Origin: Roseococcus suduntuyensis
GTDB lineage: Bacteria > Pseudomonadota > Alphaproteobacteria > Acetobacterales > Acetobacteraceae
DNA length: 64,000 bases
Direction: 5' to 3'
NCBI RefSeq assembly: GCF_014196305.1
Contig: NZ_JACIDJ010000002.1
Span: 434,001-498,000 of the forward strand
Shown: positions 54,009 through 62,020 of the stretch, piece after piece
Numbering within the stretch: the first letter of the stretch is position 1
How the letters are laid out: each line of letters starts with the position of its first letter
Translations under genes and position numbers: made by a program
Notes under the pieces: generated by a model
The model's input: the letters and a program-made list of their open reading frames with translations, nothing else
The model's database searches: none
Told to the model about the DNA's origin: nothing

Positions 54009-54200
54009 ATGGCCGAGGTCGTGAACCTGCGAAAGTGGCGCGCCGCCAAGGCGAAGACGGAGGCCGAGGTCCAGGCCGCCGCCAACCGTGTCGCCTTCGG
54101 CCGCACCAAGGGGCAGAAGGCGCGCGATGCCGCGGAGGAAGCCCGCCGCCGCACCCTGCTCGACCAGGCGCGGCGTGAGGATGAACCGCCAGGCGCATAG
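54009..54200 (+). CDS. DUF4169 family small protein
   Basis: 63-residue very basic protein: MAEVVNLRKWRAAKAKTEAEVQAAANRVAFGRTKGQKARDAAEEARRRTLLDQARR. The N-terminal AEVVNLR(K/R) and the ANR..FGRTK..K block are those of DUF4169, a short helical family of alphaproteobacteria. Function unknown. It diverges from the dienelactone hydrolase gene and is followed by the VIT1-like gene after 35 bases. Confidence 0.8.
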   Translation: MAEVVNLRKWRAAKAKTEAEVQAAANRVAFGRTKGQKARDAAEEARRRTLLDQARREDEPPGA

Positions 54201-54235
54201 CGCGCAATCGGCGCGAATTCGCTATGCTGCGCGCC

Positions 54236-54970
54236 ATGGACCAGCCCGCCCCCCACCCGTATCGCGACGGATTGCCGCCCGCCCCGCCCGGCCCGCCCGA
54301 GGGCGAGCAGCACGCCCTGCTGCGCGCCGCCCAGGTGCCGCTGCTGGCGGGCCTGGCCCAGGGCCCGCTGCTGCCGGTGGCGCTGGTGGTGGCGCTGCTG
54401 GCGGCCGGGACCACCGCCACGGCGGCGCTGGCGGGCGGGTTCGCGGCCCTCGCCGCCGGCGCCATCCTGGCCGGGCTCGGCCGCTATTTCGCGGTGCTGG
54501 GCGCGGCCGAACGCTACGCCGCCGAACGCCGCCGCGAGGAGGAGGAAACCCACCTCTACCCAGAGCGCGAACGCTGGGAAGTGGCGGCCATCCTCCACCG
54601 CTACGGGCTGCGCGGCGACACCCTGGCCCGCGCGGTGGAGGGCATCGCCGCCGACCGCCGCCGCTGGGTGGACTTCATGATGCGCTTCGAACTGGACCTC
54701 ATCGAGCCCCAGCCCGCCCATGCGGCGCGCGAGGCGCTGCTGCTGGTGCTGGGCTTCGTGGGCGGCGGGCTGCTGACGCTGCTGCCGCTCTGGCTCGCAC
54801 CCGAACTGGGCTGGCCGGGACCCGTGGCGCTGGGTGCCGTGGTCATGCTGGGCGCGGGCTGGGGCCTGGCCGCGGCGAAGGGCCAGGTGCGCGCGGGGGG
54901 TGCGGCGCGCGCGCTGGCGCTGGGTGTCGCGGGCGCGCTCGCCGCGCTGCTGGCCAGCATGCTGGCCTGA
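54236..54970 (+). CDS. VIT1/CCC1-like membrane protein
   Basis: 244 residues. Two N-terminal helices (LLPVALVVALLAAGTTATAALAGGFAALAAGAILAGLGRYFAVL), a charged helical stretch (AERYAAERRREEEETHLYPERERWEVAAILHRYGLRGDTLARAVEGIAADRRRWVDFMMRFELDL) and three more helices. The order of helix pair, E-rich cytoplasmic domain and helix triplet is that of the vacuolar iron transporter family, in which the E-rich domain binds Fe or Mn. ATG 54236 is preferred over an in-frame ATG at 54224. Substrate unproven. Confidence 0.7.
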   Translation: MDQPAPHPYRDGLPPAPPGPPEGEQHALLRAAQVPLLAGLAQGPLLPVALVVALLAAGTTATAALAGGFAALAAGAILAGLGRYFAVLGAAERYAAERRREEEETHLYPERERWEVAAILHRYGLRGDTLARAVEGIAADRRRWVDFMMRFELDLIEPQPAHAAREALLLVLGFVGGGLLTLLPLWLAPELGWPGPVALGAVVMLGAGWGLAAAKGQVRAGGAARALALGVAGALAALLASMLA

Positions 54971-55025
54971 GCGTGGTCAGGCTTCGTTAAGCTTCGGCCG
55001 CCCATCATGAGGGGTGGAGACCCTC

Positions 55026-57248
55026 ATGCGCCCTCGCCGCCGCCGCCCTGTCACGCTGCCCTGGCCTTTCCCTGATGTCATTTCGGCCCCTCTCCCGGCG
55101 CGGCCCGCGCCGCGCGGCCGGCTGGCGCCTCTCCTGCCGGCGGGATTCCTGGCGGGGCTGCTGCTCGGTGCGCTGATGGGCTGGCCCTGGCGGGGGGCGG
55201 TGGCGTCGGGGCTGCTGGGCAGCCTCCTCACCTGGGTCGCCCTGCGCGAGATCGCCCTGCGCGACGCCCTGGCCGTGCTGCGCGTCATGCCCTGCCATGC
55301 CTTGGTGATGCGGCCGGACCGCCGGCCGCTCTGGCAGGCGGGCAGCGGCCCGAGCTTCACCGCGGCGGAGGCCGCCGGACGCGAGGAGGATCGCCTCAGG
55401 ACCGCCCATGGCCACCTGCCGCCCCATGCGCGGGAGGCCATGGTCAATGCCGGCCTCGACGCCCATCTGCGCGCCGACGGCACGCCGCAGTGCGTGCAGG
55501 ACGCCCAGGGGCGCTGGTTCGAGCGGCGGCAATTCCGCCTGCCCGGCGGGGGCACCGTGTGCTTCTCGGCCGAGATCACGGAGACGCGGCAGCGCGAGCA
55601 ATCCCTCGCCGGTTCGGAGGCGCGGCTGCTCGCCCTGCTGGAACACGCCCCGGTCGGGCTGTGGAAGCTGGACGCCCACGGCCGCACGCTCTTCGCCAAC
55701 GCCAGGCTGCGTCGCCTCTTCCAGGGCGAGGTGCCGTCCCGCTTCCCCCGCGACACCCTGCCCCAGCCGACCCCCACCGAGGGCATCGAGACCGTGCTGC
55801 CCCTGCCTGACGGCACCGAACGCCCGGTGCTGCTGGGCGTCGTCCCCTGGGACCCGCCCGGCGGGGCGCCACAGGGGCGGCTGCTCTCCGTGCTCGACCT
55901 CGGCGCGCTGCGCCATGCCCAGGCGCGCCTTGCCCATCTTTCGGAACATGACCCGCTGACGGGCCTCGCCAACCGCGCGACCTTCCAGGCCGCCCTCGCC
56001 GCCATGGCCGAGGACCCGAAAGGTGGGGTGGTGATGCTGGTGGATCTCGACGCCTTCGCCCAGCACAATGACCGCCACGGCCATGCGGTGGGCGATGCGC
56101 TGCTGCGCGAGGCGGCGCACCGGCTGCGCGGCGCCCTCTGCCCCTCGGACCTGGTGTGCCGGACGCGCGGCGACGAATTCGCGGTGCTGGCCTTCGAGGC
56201 CGGGGCCCATGCGGCGCCGGCGCTCGCTGGGCGGGTGCGAGCCGCGCTGCGCACGCCGCTGCGGGCCGAGGGAAGGGAGGTGCCGGTCACCGCCTCCATC
56301 GGCCTCGCGGTGGCGCCCCAGCATGGCGGCGACCCGGCCACGCTGCTGCGCGCCGCGGGCCTCGCCGTCATCGAGGCCAAGGAGATGGGCGGCGACACCG
56401 TCAGCCTCTTCACCCACGCCCTGCGCGAAAGGGACGAGCAGCGCGCGCGACTGCGCGAGGCGCTGGCGGCCGCGCTGGAGGCGGAGGAGCTGGAACTGCA
56501 CCTCCAGCCGCAGCGGAACCTGGAGAACGGCAGCCTCGCCGGGGTGGAGGCGTTGCTGCGCTGGAACAGCCCGCGCCTGGGCCGCTGGGTCGCGCCCGCC
56601 GAAATCCTCTCCGCGGCGGCCGAGCTGGGGCTGGTGGGCCGGCTGGACCGCCAGGTGCTGCGCCGTGCCGTCCAGCTGCTGGCCGGCTGGCCCGGCCCGC
56701 CGCCCTGCCTCGCCATCAACATCTCCGTCAGCACCCTGCACGACCAGCGCTTCGCGGAGGAAGTCCGGGACGCGCTGCACGCCGCCAGGGTGGCGCCGGG
56801 ACGGCTCGAGATCGAAATCCCCGAAGACCTGGCGGTGCGCGACCTGCCCGCCGTCCATCAGACACTGACGGCCCTGCGCGAGGTGGGAGTGACGCTCGCC
56901 CTCGATGATTTCGGCAGCGGACACTCGGGCCTGCCCCATGTGGTGCGGCTGCCGGTGCAGCGCCTCAAGCTCGACCGCTCCATCGTCGCGCAACTGCCCG
57001 AGGACGCGAAGGCCATGGCCGTGCTGCGCGCGACCATGGCGCTGGCGCGCGGGATGGGAATCGAGGTGGTGGGAGAAGGGGTGGAGACCGAGGCCCAGGC
57101 CACGTCCCTGCACGAGGCCGGTTGCCATGTCATCCAGGGTTGGCTGATTGCGCGACCGATGCCGGTGGAGGCCTTCCTGGCTTCGCTGCCGCCGCCCCTG
57201 CTGCTGCCGGCCCCAGCGCAAACGACGCGCGTGGGCGCCGGAATGTAA
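55026..57248 (+). CDS. Cyclic-di-GMP signalling protein: two TM helices, PAS, degenerate GGDEF, EAL
   Basis: 740 residues. Two membrane segments near 37-75 (LLPAGFLAGLLLGALMGWPWRG; GLLGSLLTWVALREIAL), PAS-like region (LLALLEHAPVGLWKLDAHGRTLFANARLRRLFQG), then GGDEF domain with DPLTGLANRATF and active-site RTRGDEFAV near residue 380 (first Gly replaced by Arg), and EAL domain with EALLRW near 508, NISV, EIEIPED, LALDDFGSGHSGL, LKLDRSIVAQL and EVVGEGVETEAQ. The EAL catalytic residues look intact, so phosphodiesterase activity is likely while cyclase activity is doubtful. ATG 55026 has GGAG 6 bases upstream, better than the GTG at 55014. Confidence 0.92.
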   Translation: MRPRRRRPVTLPWPFPDVISAPLPARPAPRGRLAPLLPAGFLAGLLLGALMGWPWRGAVASGLLGSLLTWVALREIALRDALAVLRVMPCHALVMRPDRRPLWQAGSGPSFTAAEAAGREEDRLRTAHGHLPPHAREAMVNAGLDAHLRADGTPQCVQDAQGRWFERRQFRLPGGGTVCFSAEITETRQREQSLAGSEARLLALLEHAPVGLWKLDAHGRTLFANARLRRLFQGEVPSRFPRDTLPQPTPTEGIETVLPLPDGTERPVLLGVVPWDPPGGAPQGRLLSVLDLGALRHAQARLAHLSEHDPLTGLANRATFQAALAAMAEDPKGGVVMLVDLDAFAQHNDRHGHAVGDALLREAAHRLRGALCPSDLVCRTRGDEFAVLAFEAGAHAAPALAGRVRAALRTPLRAEGREVPVTASIGLAVAPQHGGDPATLLRAAGLAVIEAKEMGGDTVSLFTHALRERDEQRARLREALAAALEAEELELHLQPQRNLENGSLAGVEALLRWNSPRLGRWVAPAEILSAAAELGLVGRLDRQVLRRAVQLLAGWPGPPPCLAINISVSTLHDQRFAEEVRDALHAARVAPGRLEIEIPEDLAVRDLPAVHQTLTALREVGVTLALDDFGSGHSGLPHVVRLPVQRLKLDRSIVAQLPEDAKAMAVLRATMALARGMGIEVVGEGVETEAQATSLHEAGCHVIQGWLIARPMPVEAFLASLPPPLLLPAPAQTTRVGAGM

Positions 57249-57367
57249 CCGGAAATCCTTGGTTGTTCCATGACATAGGTTGCAATTTCGCCTTGCGGCG
57301 CCGGGCCGTGATGGTTAGGCAAGGGGCCCATGGCCCGTCGGAAGGCCGTGGGGAAAATACACACCGC

Positions 57368-58768
57368 ATGATGAAGTTGCGCCGCGCGACACACTTGCTG
57401 CTGCCCGCCCTCCTGTTGCTGCCCGCCGTGCATTTCGCATGGCCGACAGCGGAGCAGGTGAACGTGGAAGCCGCGGCCTTACCCGACGCGGCTCTGGCCC
57501 CCGCCCCGGTGGCCCCCTCCGCCTTCCTGGAGGAACCGGCCATCGAGGAGCGGGCCGAAGCCCCCCTCACCCTCGACGCGCCCGAAGCCGCGCTGGTCGA
57601 GGCCGTGCCCTATGCGCCCCCCGGCACCCCGGACCCGGAGCCCGAGCCCGCCTTCACGGAGCAGACCGTGACGGTCGCTTCCGGCGACACGCTGCTCGGC
57701 CTGCTCACCGAGGCCGGCGTGCCGGGCGCCGACGCCCATGCGGCACTGGCCGAGCTGCTGCCTCTCTTCCCGGCCAACCGCCTCCGCCCCGGACAGGAAT
57801 TGCTGCTGCGCTTCGACGCCGAGGACGAGACGCGCCTCATGGCGCTGGAGATCAACCCCGGACCCGGCCACACGGTTGCGGTGGAACGGCAAGGCGAAGG
57901 CTGGCAGGCCGACGAGGCACGCCTGCCCGAGCACCCGCACCTCGCCCAGGTGGAGGCTGTGGTGACGGGCGGCGTCTTCCCGGCGCTGGTGAATGCGGGC
58001 CTTCCGGCCAACCTCGCCTATTCCATCGTGCGCGCCTATTCGCACCGGGTGGACTTCCAGCGCGACCTGCGCGCGGGCGACCGCGTGGCCGTGGCCTTCG
58101 AGCGCATGCGCAGCGAGGATGGCACGCTGCTGCGCCATGGGCGCGTGCTCTACGCCGCCCTCACCCTGTCGGGCCAGACCCAGGAAATCTGGCGCCACGA
58201 AGGCCCGGATGGCGAGGTGGGCTGGTATGACGCGGCCGGGCGGCCGCTCGCCGGCGGCTTCCTGCGCACGCCGCTGAACGGCGCGCGCATGTCCTCGGGC
58301 TTCGGCCCGCGGCGGCACCCCATCCTGGGCTACAACCGCATGCACCGCGGCGTGGACTTCGCGGCCCCCACCGGCACGCCCATCTACGCGGCGTCCGACG
58401 GCGTGGTGCTGTCGGTGCGGCGCGAGCGCGGCTATGGCAACGTCATCCGCGTCCGCCACGCGGGCAACACCATGACCCTTTACGCCCACCTCTCGCGCTT
58501 CGCGCCGGGCATGGCGGCCGGCACCCGCGTCCGCCAGGGACAGACCATCGGCCGCGTGGGCTCTACCGGCATGTCCACCGGCCCCCATCTGCACTACGAA
58601 CTGCACGTGAACGGCCAGGCGGTGAACCCCGCCACCAGCCGCCTGCCCGCCCCGCCCGCCCTGGCCGGTCGCGCCCTGCTGCAATACCAGACCGCCCGCA
58701 CCGACCTGAACCGTCAGCGCGCCCGCCTGGCCCGCGGCCTGACCGAAGTGGCCCTGGCGCCGCAATAG
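57368..58768 (+). CDS. M23-family peptidase with LysM-like domain
   Basis: 466-residue exported protein. A signal anchor (LRRATHLLLPALLLLPAVHFAW) is followed by a Pro/Ala-rich linker, a LysM/OapA-like segment (TEQTVTVASGDTLLGLLTEAGVPG), a middle domain, and the M23 domain: SSGFGPRRHPILGYNRMHRGVDFAAPTGTPIYAASDGVV with H and D ligands in HRGVD, and HLHYELHVNGQAVNP with HxH. The metal ligands are complete, so endopeptidase activity on peptidoglycan cross-links is expected. Double ATG at 57368. Monocistronic; followed by a long inverted repeat. Confidence 0.92.
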   Translation: MMKLRRATHLLLPALLLLPAVHFAWPTAEQVNVEAAALPDAALAPAPVAPSAFLEEPAIEERAEAPLTLDAPEAALVEAVPYAPPGTPDPEPEPAFTEQTVTVASGDTLLGLLTEAGVPGADAHAALAELLPLFPANRLRPGQELLLRFDAEDETRLMALEINPGPGHTVAVERQGEGWQADEARLPEHPHLAQVEAVVTGGVFPALVNAGLPANLAYSIVRAYSHRVDFQRDLRAGDRVAVAFERMRSEDGTLLRHGRVLYAALTLSGQTQEIWRHEGPDGEVGWYDAAGRPLAGGFLRTPLNGARMSSGFGPRRHPILGYNRMHRGVDFAAPTGTPIYAASDGVVLSVRRERGYGNVIRVRHAGNTMTLYAHLSRFAPGMAAGTRVRQGQTIGRVGSTGMSTGPHLHYELHVNGQAVNPATSRLPAPPALAGRALLQYQTARTDLNRQRARLARGLTEVALAPQ

Positions 58769-58856
58769 GGCGAGGGTGCGCCCTGGCAGGGGCTGCCGCC
58801 CCCGCCAGACCACCCCCGCCAGGGGCCATGGGCCCCTGACCCCTTGAGATTCAGGT

Positions 58857-58930
58857 GGGGATTCAGAGGGAGGGGCATGGCCCGCCCGTGATGACAGGCG
58901 CGCCTGCGACGCCCCTCCCTCTGAATCCCC
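58857..58930. repeat. 20-bp perfect inverted repeat inside a longer imperfect palindrome (58771-59017)
   Basis: GGGGATTCAGAGGGAGGGGC (58857-58876) pairs with its exact complement at 58911-58930. Outside it, GGGTGCG-CCC (58774 onward) and GGGACGCACCC (59000-59010) and the GC-rich blocks between also match in inverted order, so almost the whole 258-base gap between two convergent genes is one imperfect palindrome. Confidence 0.8.
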
Positions 58931-59026
58931 ATTGAGTCACGGGTTCCGAGGGCCAAGGCCCTCGGCGGGAGGGGTTCGGGGAGGGCAGCGCCCTCCGCGG
59001 GACGCACCCCCTGCCCCATCGCGGCC

Positions 59027-60268
59027 TCAGGGCCGCCGGTTGGCCCGGGCCAGCACCGCCTCGAACAGCACCTGGCAGCCGGCTTCGGCCTCTTCGGGGA
59101 GGATGCTTTCCGCTTCGTTGTGGCTCAGGCCATCCTTGCAGGGGGTGAAGATCATGGCGGCCGGGATGCGTCGGGCGGCATAGACGGCGTCATGCCCCGC
59201 GCCCGAGACCATGTCGCGTGCGCTGTAGCCGAGGCGTTGGGCGGCCTCGCGCACCAGCGCCACGCAGTCCGGGTCGAAGGGCTGGTGCGGGATGCGGAAG
59301 AGTTCGCTCAGTTCGAGACGACAGCCGGTTTCGGCGACCAGCGCGGCGGCTTCGGCCGGAAAGCGGGCGGCGATGGCCTCCATCTCCTCCGTGCGCGGGT
59401 GGCGGAACTCGACCGAGAATCGCACCTCGCCCGGCACCACGTTGCGGCTGTTCGGCAGCACGGTGAGCTGACCCACCGTGCCGCGGCCATCGGCGCCGCG
59501 CGCGCGCATGGTGGCGTCCACATGGGTGATGACGCGGGCGGCCGCCACCAGCGCATCGCGCCGGTTGGCGGGCGGCGTGGTGCCGGCATGGCTGTCCTGG
59601 CCGGTGATGACGGCGTCATACCACACCTGGGCCTGGGCGCCGGTGACGACGCCGATCATCTTCCCCTCGGCCTCCAGGATGGGGCCCTGCTCGATGTGCA
59701 GCTCGAAATAGGCATCGGCGGGGAAGGGCCTGGCGGGGTGCGGGCCACGGGCGCCGATGGCGTCCAGCGCCTCGCCCACGGTCACGCCGTCCAGGTCGCG
59801 CAGGGCCTCGGCCTTCTCCAGCTCATAGACGCCCGACCACACGCCGCTGCCCATCAGCGAATGGCCGAAGCGGCTGCCTTCCTCATCGGTCCAGTTGACC
59901 AGCTCGATGGGGGCCTCGGTCTCGATGCCGAGGTCGTTCAGCGTGCGGATCACCTCCAGGCCGGCGATGACGCCCAGCGCCCCGTCGAACTTGCCGCCCG
60001 TGGGCTGGCTGTCGAGGTGGCTGCCCAGCAGCACGGGTGGGCGGGACGGGTCGCGCCCCTCGCGCCGGGCGAACATGTTGCCGATGGCGTCCACGCGGAC
60101 GGCGAGGCCCTGCGCCTCGCACCATTCGGTGAAGCGGGCGCGGCCCTGGCGGTCCACCTCGGTCAGCGTCAGGCGCTTCACGCCGCCCTTGGGCGTGGCG
60201 CCGATCTCGGCCATGGCCATCAGGCTGTCCCACAGCCGCTTGCCGTCAATGCGCTGGTTGGTGGTCAT
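59027..60268 (-). CDS. M20-type Zn-dependent hydrolase (N-carbamoyl-L-amino acid / allantoate amidohydrolase family)
   Basis: 413 residues of the hydantoinase/carbamoylase family. Metal ligands and fold markers are LLGSHLDSQPTGGKFDGALGVIAGLEVIRTL, NWTDEEGSRFGHSLMGSGVWSG, ELHIEQGPILEAEGKMIGVV, GTTPPANRRDALVAAARVI and GAGHDAVYAARRIPAAMIFTPCKDGLSHNEAE. These enzymes cleave N-carbamoyl groups from amino acids, ureidoglycolate or allantoate; which of them is not readable. Divergent from a class II aldolase across 89 bases. Confidence 0.92.
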   Translation of the reverse strand: MTTNQRIDGKRLWDSLMAMAEIGATPKGGVKRLTLTEVDRQGRARFTEWCEAQGLAVRVDAIGNMFARREGRDPSRPPVLLGSHLDSQPTGGKFDGALGVIAGLEVIRTLNDLGIETEAPIELVNWTDEEGSRFGHSLMGSGVWSGVYELEKAEALRDLDGVTVGEALDAIGARGPHPARPFPADAYFELHIEQGPILEAEGKMIGVVTGAQAQVWYDAVITGQDSHAGTTPPANRRDALVAAARVITHVDATMRARGADGRGTVGQLTVLPNSRNVVPGEVRFSVEFRHPRTEEMEAIAARFPAEAAALVAETGCRLELSELFRIPHQPFDPDCVALVREAAQRLGYSARDMVSGAGHDAVYAARRIPAAMIFTPCKDGLSHNEAESILPEEAEAGCQVLFEAVLARANRRP

Positions 60269-60357
60269 GGGCCGCGGTCCCCTTGCTGTTCCTGCGCGGC
60301 AACATAAGGGGTTGGGCGATGATTGGCAGGGGCGGCGCGAGGCGCCATGCTGCGCCC

Positions 60358-61140
60358 ATGGCCCATGCGCTGAACACCGCCCCCGCCCTGCTCCGCAACA
60401 GCGACCTCGACCGCCCGGAGGTGCGCCAGGCGCGCCTTGATCTCGCCGCCTGCTTCCGGATGGCGGCGAAGCTGGGTCTCAGCGAGGGCATCTGCAATCA
60501 CTTCAGCTTCGTCGTGCCCGGCCGCGACGACCTGATGCTGGTGAACCCGTATGGCTACGCGTTTGCGGAGGTCACCGCCTCCAACCTCGTCATCTGCGAC
60601 TTCCAGGGCCGCGTGGTGGCGGGCCAGGGCGTGCCGGAGGCGACGGCCTTCTACATCCACGCCCGCCTGCACATGAAGCACCCGCGCGCCAAGGCCGCCT
60701 TCCACACCCACATGCCCAACGCCACGGCACTCTCCATGCTGGAAGGCCCACCCCTGGTCTGGGCCGGGCAGACCGCGCTGAAATTCTACGGCCGCACCCT
60801 GGTGGACGAGGACTACAATGGCCTCGCGCTCGACGAGGCCGAGGGCGACCGCATCGCGGCGTCGCTGGGTGACGCCGACATCGTCTTCATGAAGAACCAC
60901 GGCGTGATGGTGGTGGGCCCCAGCATCGCCGAGGCGTGGGACGACCTCTACTACCTCGAACGCGCGGCCGAGGTGCAGCGCCTGGCCATGGCGACCGGCC
61001 GCACGCTGAAGCCCGTCTCGCCCGAGCTGGCCCAGGCCACCTATGCCCAGATGCGCGAGGGCGACCGCGAAAGCGCCCGCCTGCACCTGGAGAGCGTCAA
61101 GCGCATCCTGCTGAAGGAACAGCCGGACTTCGCGGATTAG
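60358..61140 (+). CDS. Class II aldolase/adducin family protein
   Basis: 260 residues. Zn-ligand segments AAFHTHMPNATALSMLEG (HxH) and VFMKNHGVMVVGPSIAEAWDDLYYLERAAEVQ are those of fuculose-phosphate-type aldolases; SEGICNHFSFVVPGRDDLMLVNPYGYAF gives the N-terminal phosphate-site part. Several members act as aldolases, others as decarboxylases or hydratases, so the reaction is unresolved. ATG 60358 matches the family N-terminus; upstream codons in the same frame are unsupported. Confidence 0.88.
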   Translation: MAHALNTAPALLRNSDLDRPEVRQARLDLAACFRMAAKLGLSEGICNHFSFVVPGRDDLMLVNPYGYAFAEVTASNLVICDFQGRVVAGQGVPEATAFYIHARLHMKHPRAKAAFHTHMPNATALSMLEGPPLVWAGQTALKFYGRTLVDEDYNGLALDEAEGDRIAASLGDADIVFMKNHGVMVVGPSIAEAWDDLYYLERAAEVQRLAMATGRTLKPVSPELAQATYAQMREGDRESARLHLESVKRILLKEQPDFAD

Positions 61141-61155
61141 CGCCTGATCGTCTTC

Positions 61156-61190
61156 GGGGGAATCACCGAAGGCGTGAATCAGCCGCTCGG
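61156..61190. repeat. GGAATCACCGAAGGCGTGAATCA repeat-family member
   Basis: GGGGGAATCACCGAAGGCGT followed by GAATCAGCCGCTCGG, in the 57-base gap between convergent genes. It corresponds to the inverse of the 13825-13873 hairpin (GGCGGAATCGCCGAGGCGTG...CAGCCGC) and is related to 38424-38473. Confidence 0.65.
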
Positions 61191-61197
61191 CTGGGGA

Positions 61198-61398
61198 TTA
61201 GCCCTGCCGCGCGCGGAGCACGAACAGCCGGTGGCTCGCGATGTCCACGAAGCGGGCCATGCCCTCGCGCCAGCGGCGGATGGCCGATTCCTCGTCATGG
61301 AAGGGGCCGTAGAATTCCTCCTTGCCTGCTTCCAGCGTGGTGAAGGTCATGTCGGTGAAGACGCCGCCCCACACGACCCAGATCTGCGGTTCCGCCAT
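61198..61398 (-). CDS. DUF4170 family small protein
   Basis: 66 residues: MAEPQIWVVWGGVFTDMTFTTLEAGKEEFYGPFHDEESAIRRWREGMARFVDIASHRLFVLRARQG. The WVVWGG start, GPFHDEESAIRRWR helix and VDxAxHRxFV end fit DUF4170, a small alphaproteobacterial family of unknown role. ATG 61398 is preceded by GAAGAGG (TTACCTCTTCC read in reverse), a good ribosome site. Followed by a repeat element and then convergent with the aldolase gene. Confidence 0.8.
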   Translation of the reverse strand: MAEPQIWVVWGGVFTDMTFTTLEAGKEEFYGPFHDEESAIRRWREGMARFVDIASHRLFVLRARQG

Positions 61399-61564
61399 GC
61401 TTTACCTCTTCCTCAACACCGTCATGTTGCGGTGCGGCATGGGTGTGCCGCAAACCGCGCGCGGGCGCTACCGCATGATCAAGTTTCGCCGATCATGCTT
61501 TCGAGATGGTTGAGCGGCCGGTTCACGGCGTCGGCGCATCCGAACCCGATCAGGCGCCAGCATC

Positions 61565-61602
61565 CGTGATCGCCGGAGGGCAACCCGAAGGCGTGAATCA
61601 CG
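61565..61602. repeat. CGTGATTCACGCC...CGGCGATCACG palindromic element, copy 3
   Basis: CGTGATCGCCGG-AGGGCAA-CCCGAAGGCGTGAATCACG: the reverse of the two copies at 35821-35908, sharing both ends and the CTTCGGG interior, with a different centre. It lies at the end of the glyoxalase-fold gene, in a 217-base gap (61399-61615) where I see no gene. Confidence 0.75.
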
Positions 61603-61615
61603 GCGCCAGACAGCC

Positions 61616-62020
61616 TCAGACCTCCGGCCAGTCCTCGCGCTCGAAACGCTGGAATTCGATGGTGTAGCCGGCCGGATCGGTCACGAAGAAATGCGTGACG
61701 CGATAGGTCTCTGAATATTCCGGCTTGGGCGGCAAGGCGACGCCGCGCGCCTTCAGGAATTCGTGCCAACCCTCCACATCCGGGGTCACGAAGGTGAAGA
61801 CCACGCCCCCCACCACCCGCGGATTGTCCGAGGCGCGGGGCGCGCGGGCGCGGCACACGCCCAGGAAGGCACGATCGCCCGGGGCGGCGGCATAGATGCG
61901 GCAGGTGCCCTGGTCCTGCACCAAGGGCAGTTCCAGGGTCTTTTCGTAGAAGCGCCAGGAGGCTTCGGTGTCCTCGGCATAGAGGAAGGTCACCTGCTGG
62001 GCGAGATCGGGGCGTGTCAT
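61616..62020 (-). CDS. VOC family (glyoxalase/bleomycin resistance fold) protein
   Basis: 134-residue single VOC domain: DLAQQVTFLYAEDTEASWRFYEKTLELPLVQDQGTCRIYAAAPGDRAFLGVC is the first beta-alpha-beta-beta-beta unit, GGVVFTFVTPDVEGWHEFLKARGVALPPKPEYSETYRVTHFFVTDPAGYTIEFQRFEREDW the second, ending in the typical Glu-ligand segment PxGYTIEFQ. Only some of the metal ligands of glyoxalase I are discernible. Its ATG overlaps the TGA of the upstream helicase gene (ATGA), so it is translated with it. Confidence 0.85.
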   Translation of the reverse strand: MTRPDLAQQVTFLYAEDTEASWRFYEKTLELPLVQDQGTCRIYAAAPGDRAFLGVCRARAPRASDNPRVVGGVVFTFVTPDVEGWHEFLKARGVALPPKPEYSETYRVTHFFVTDPAGYTIEFQRFEREDWPEV

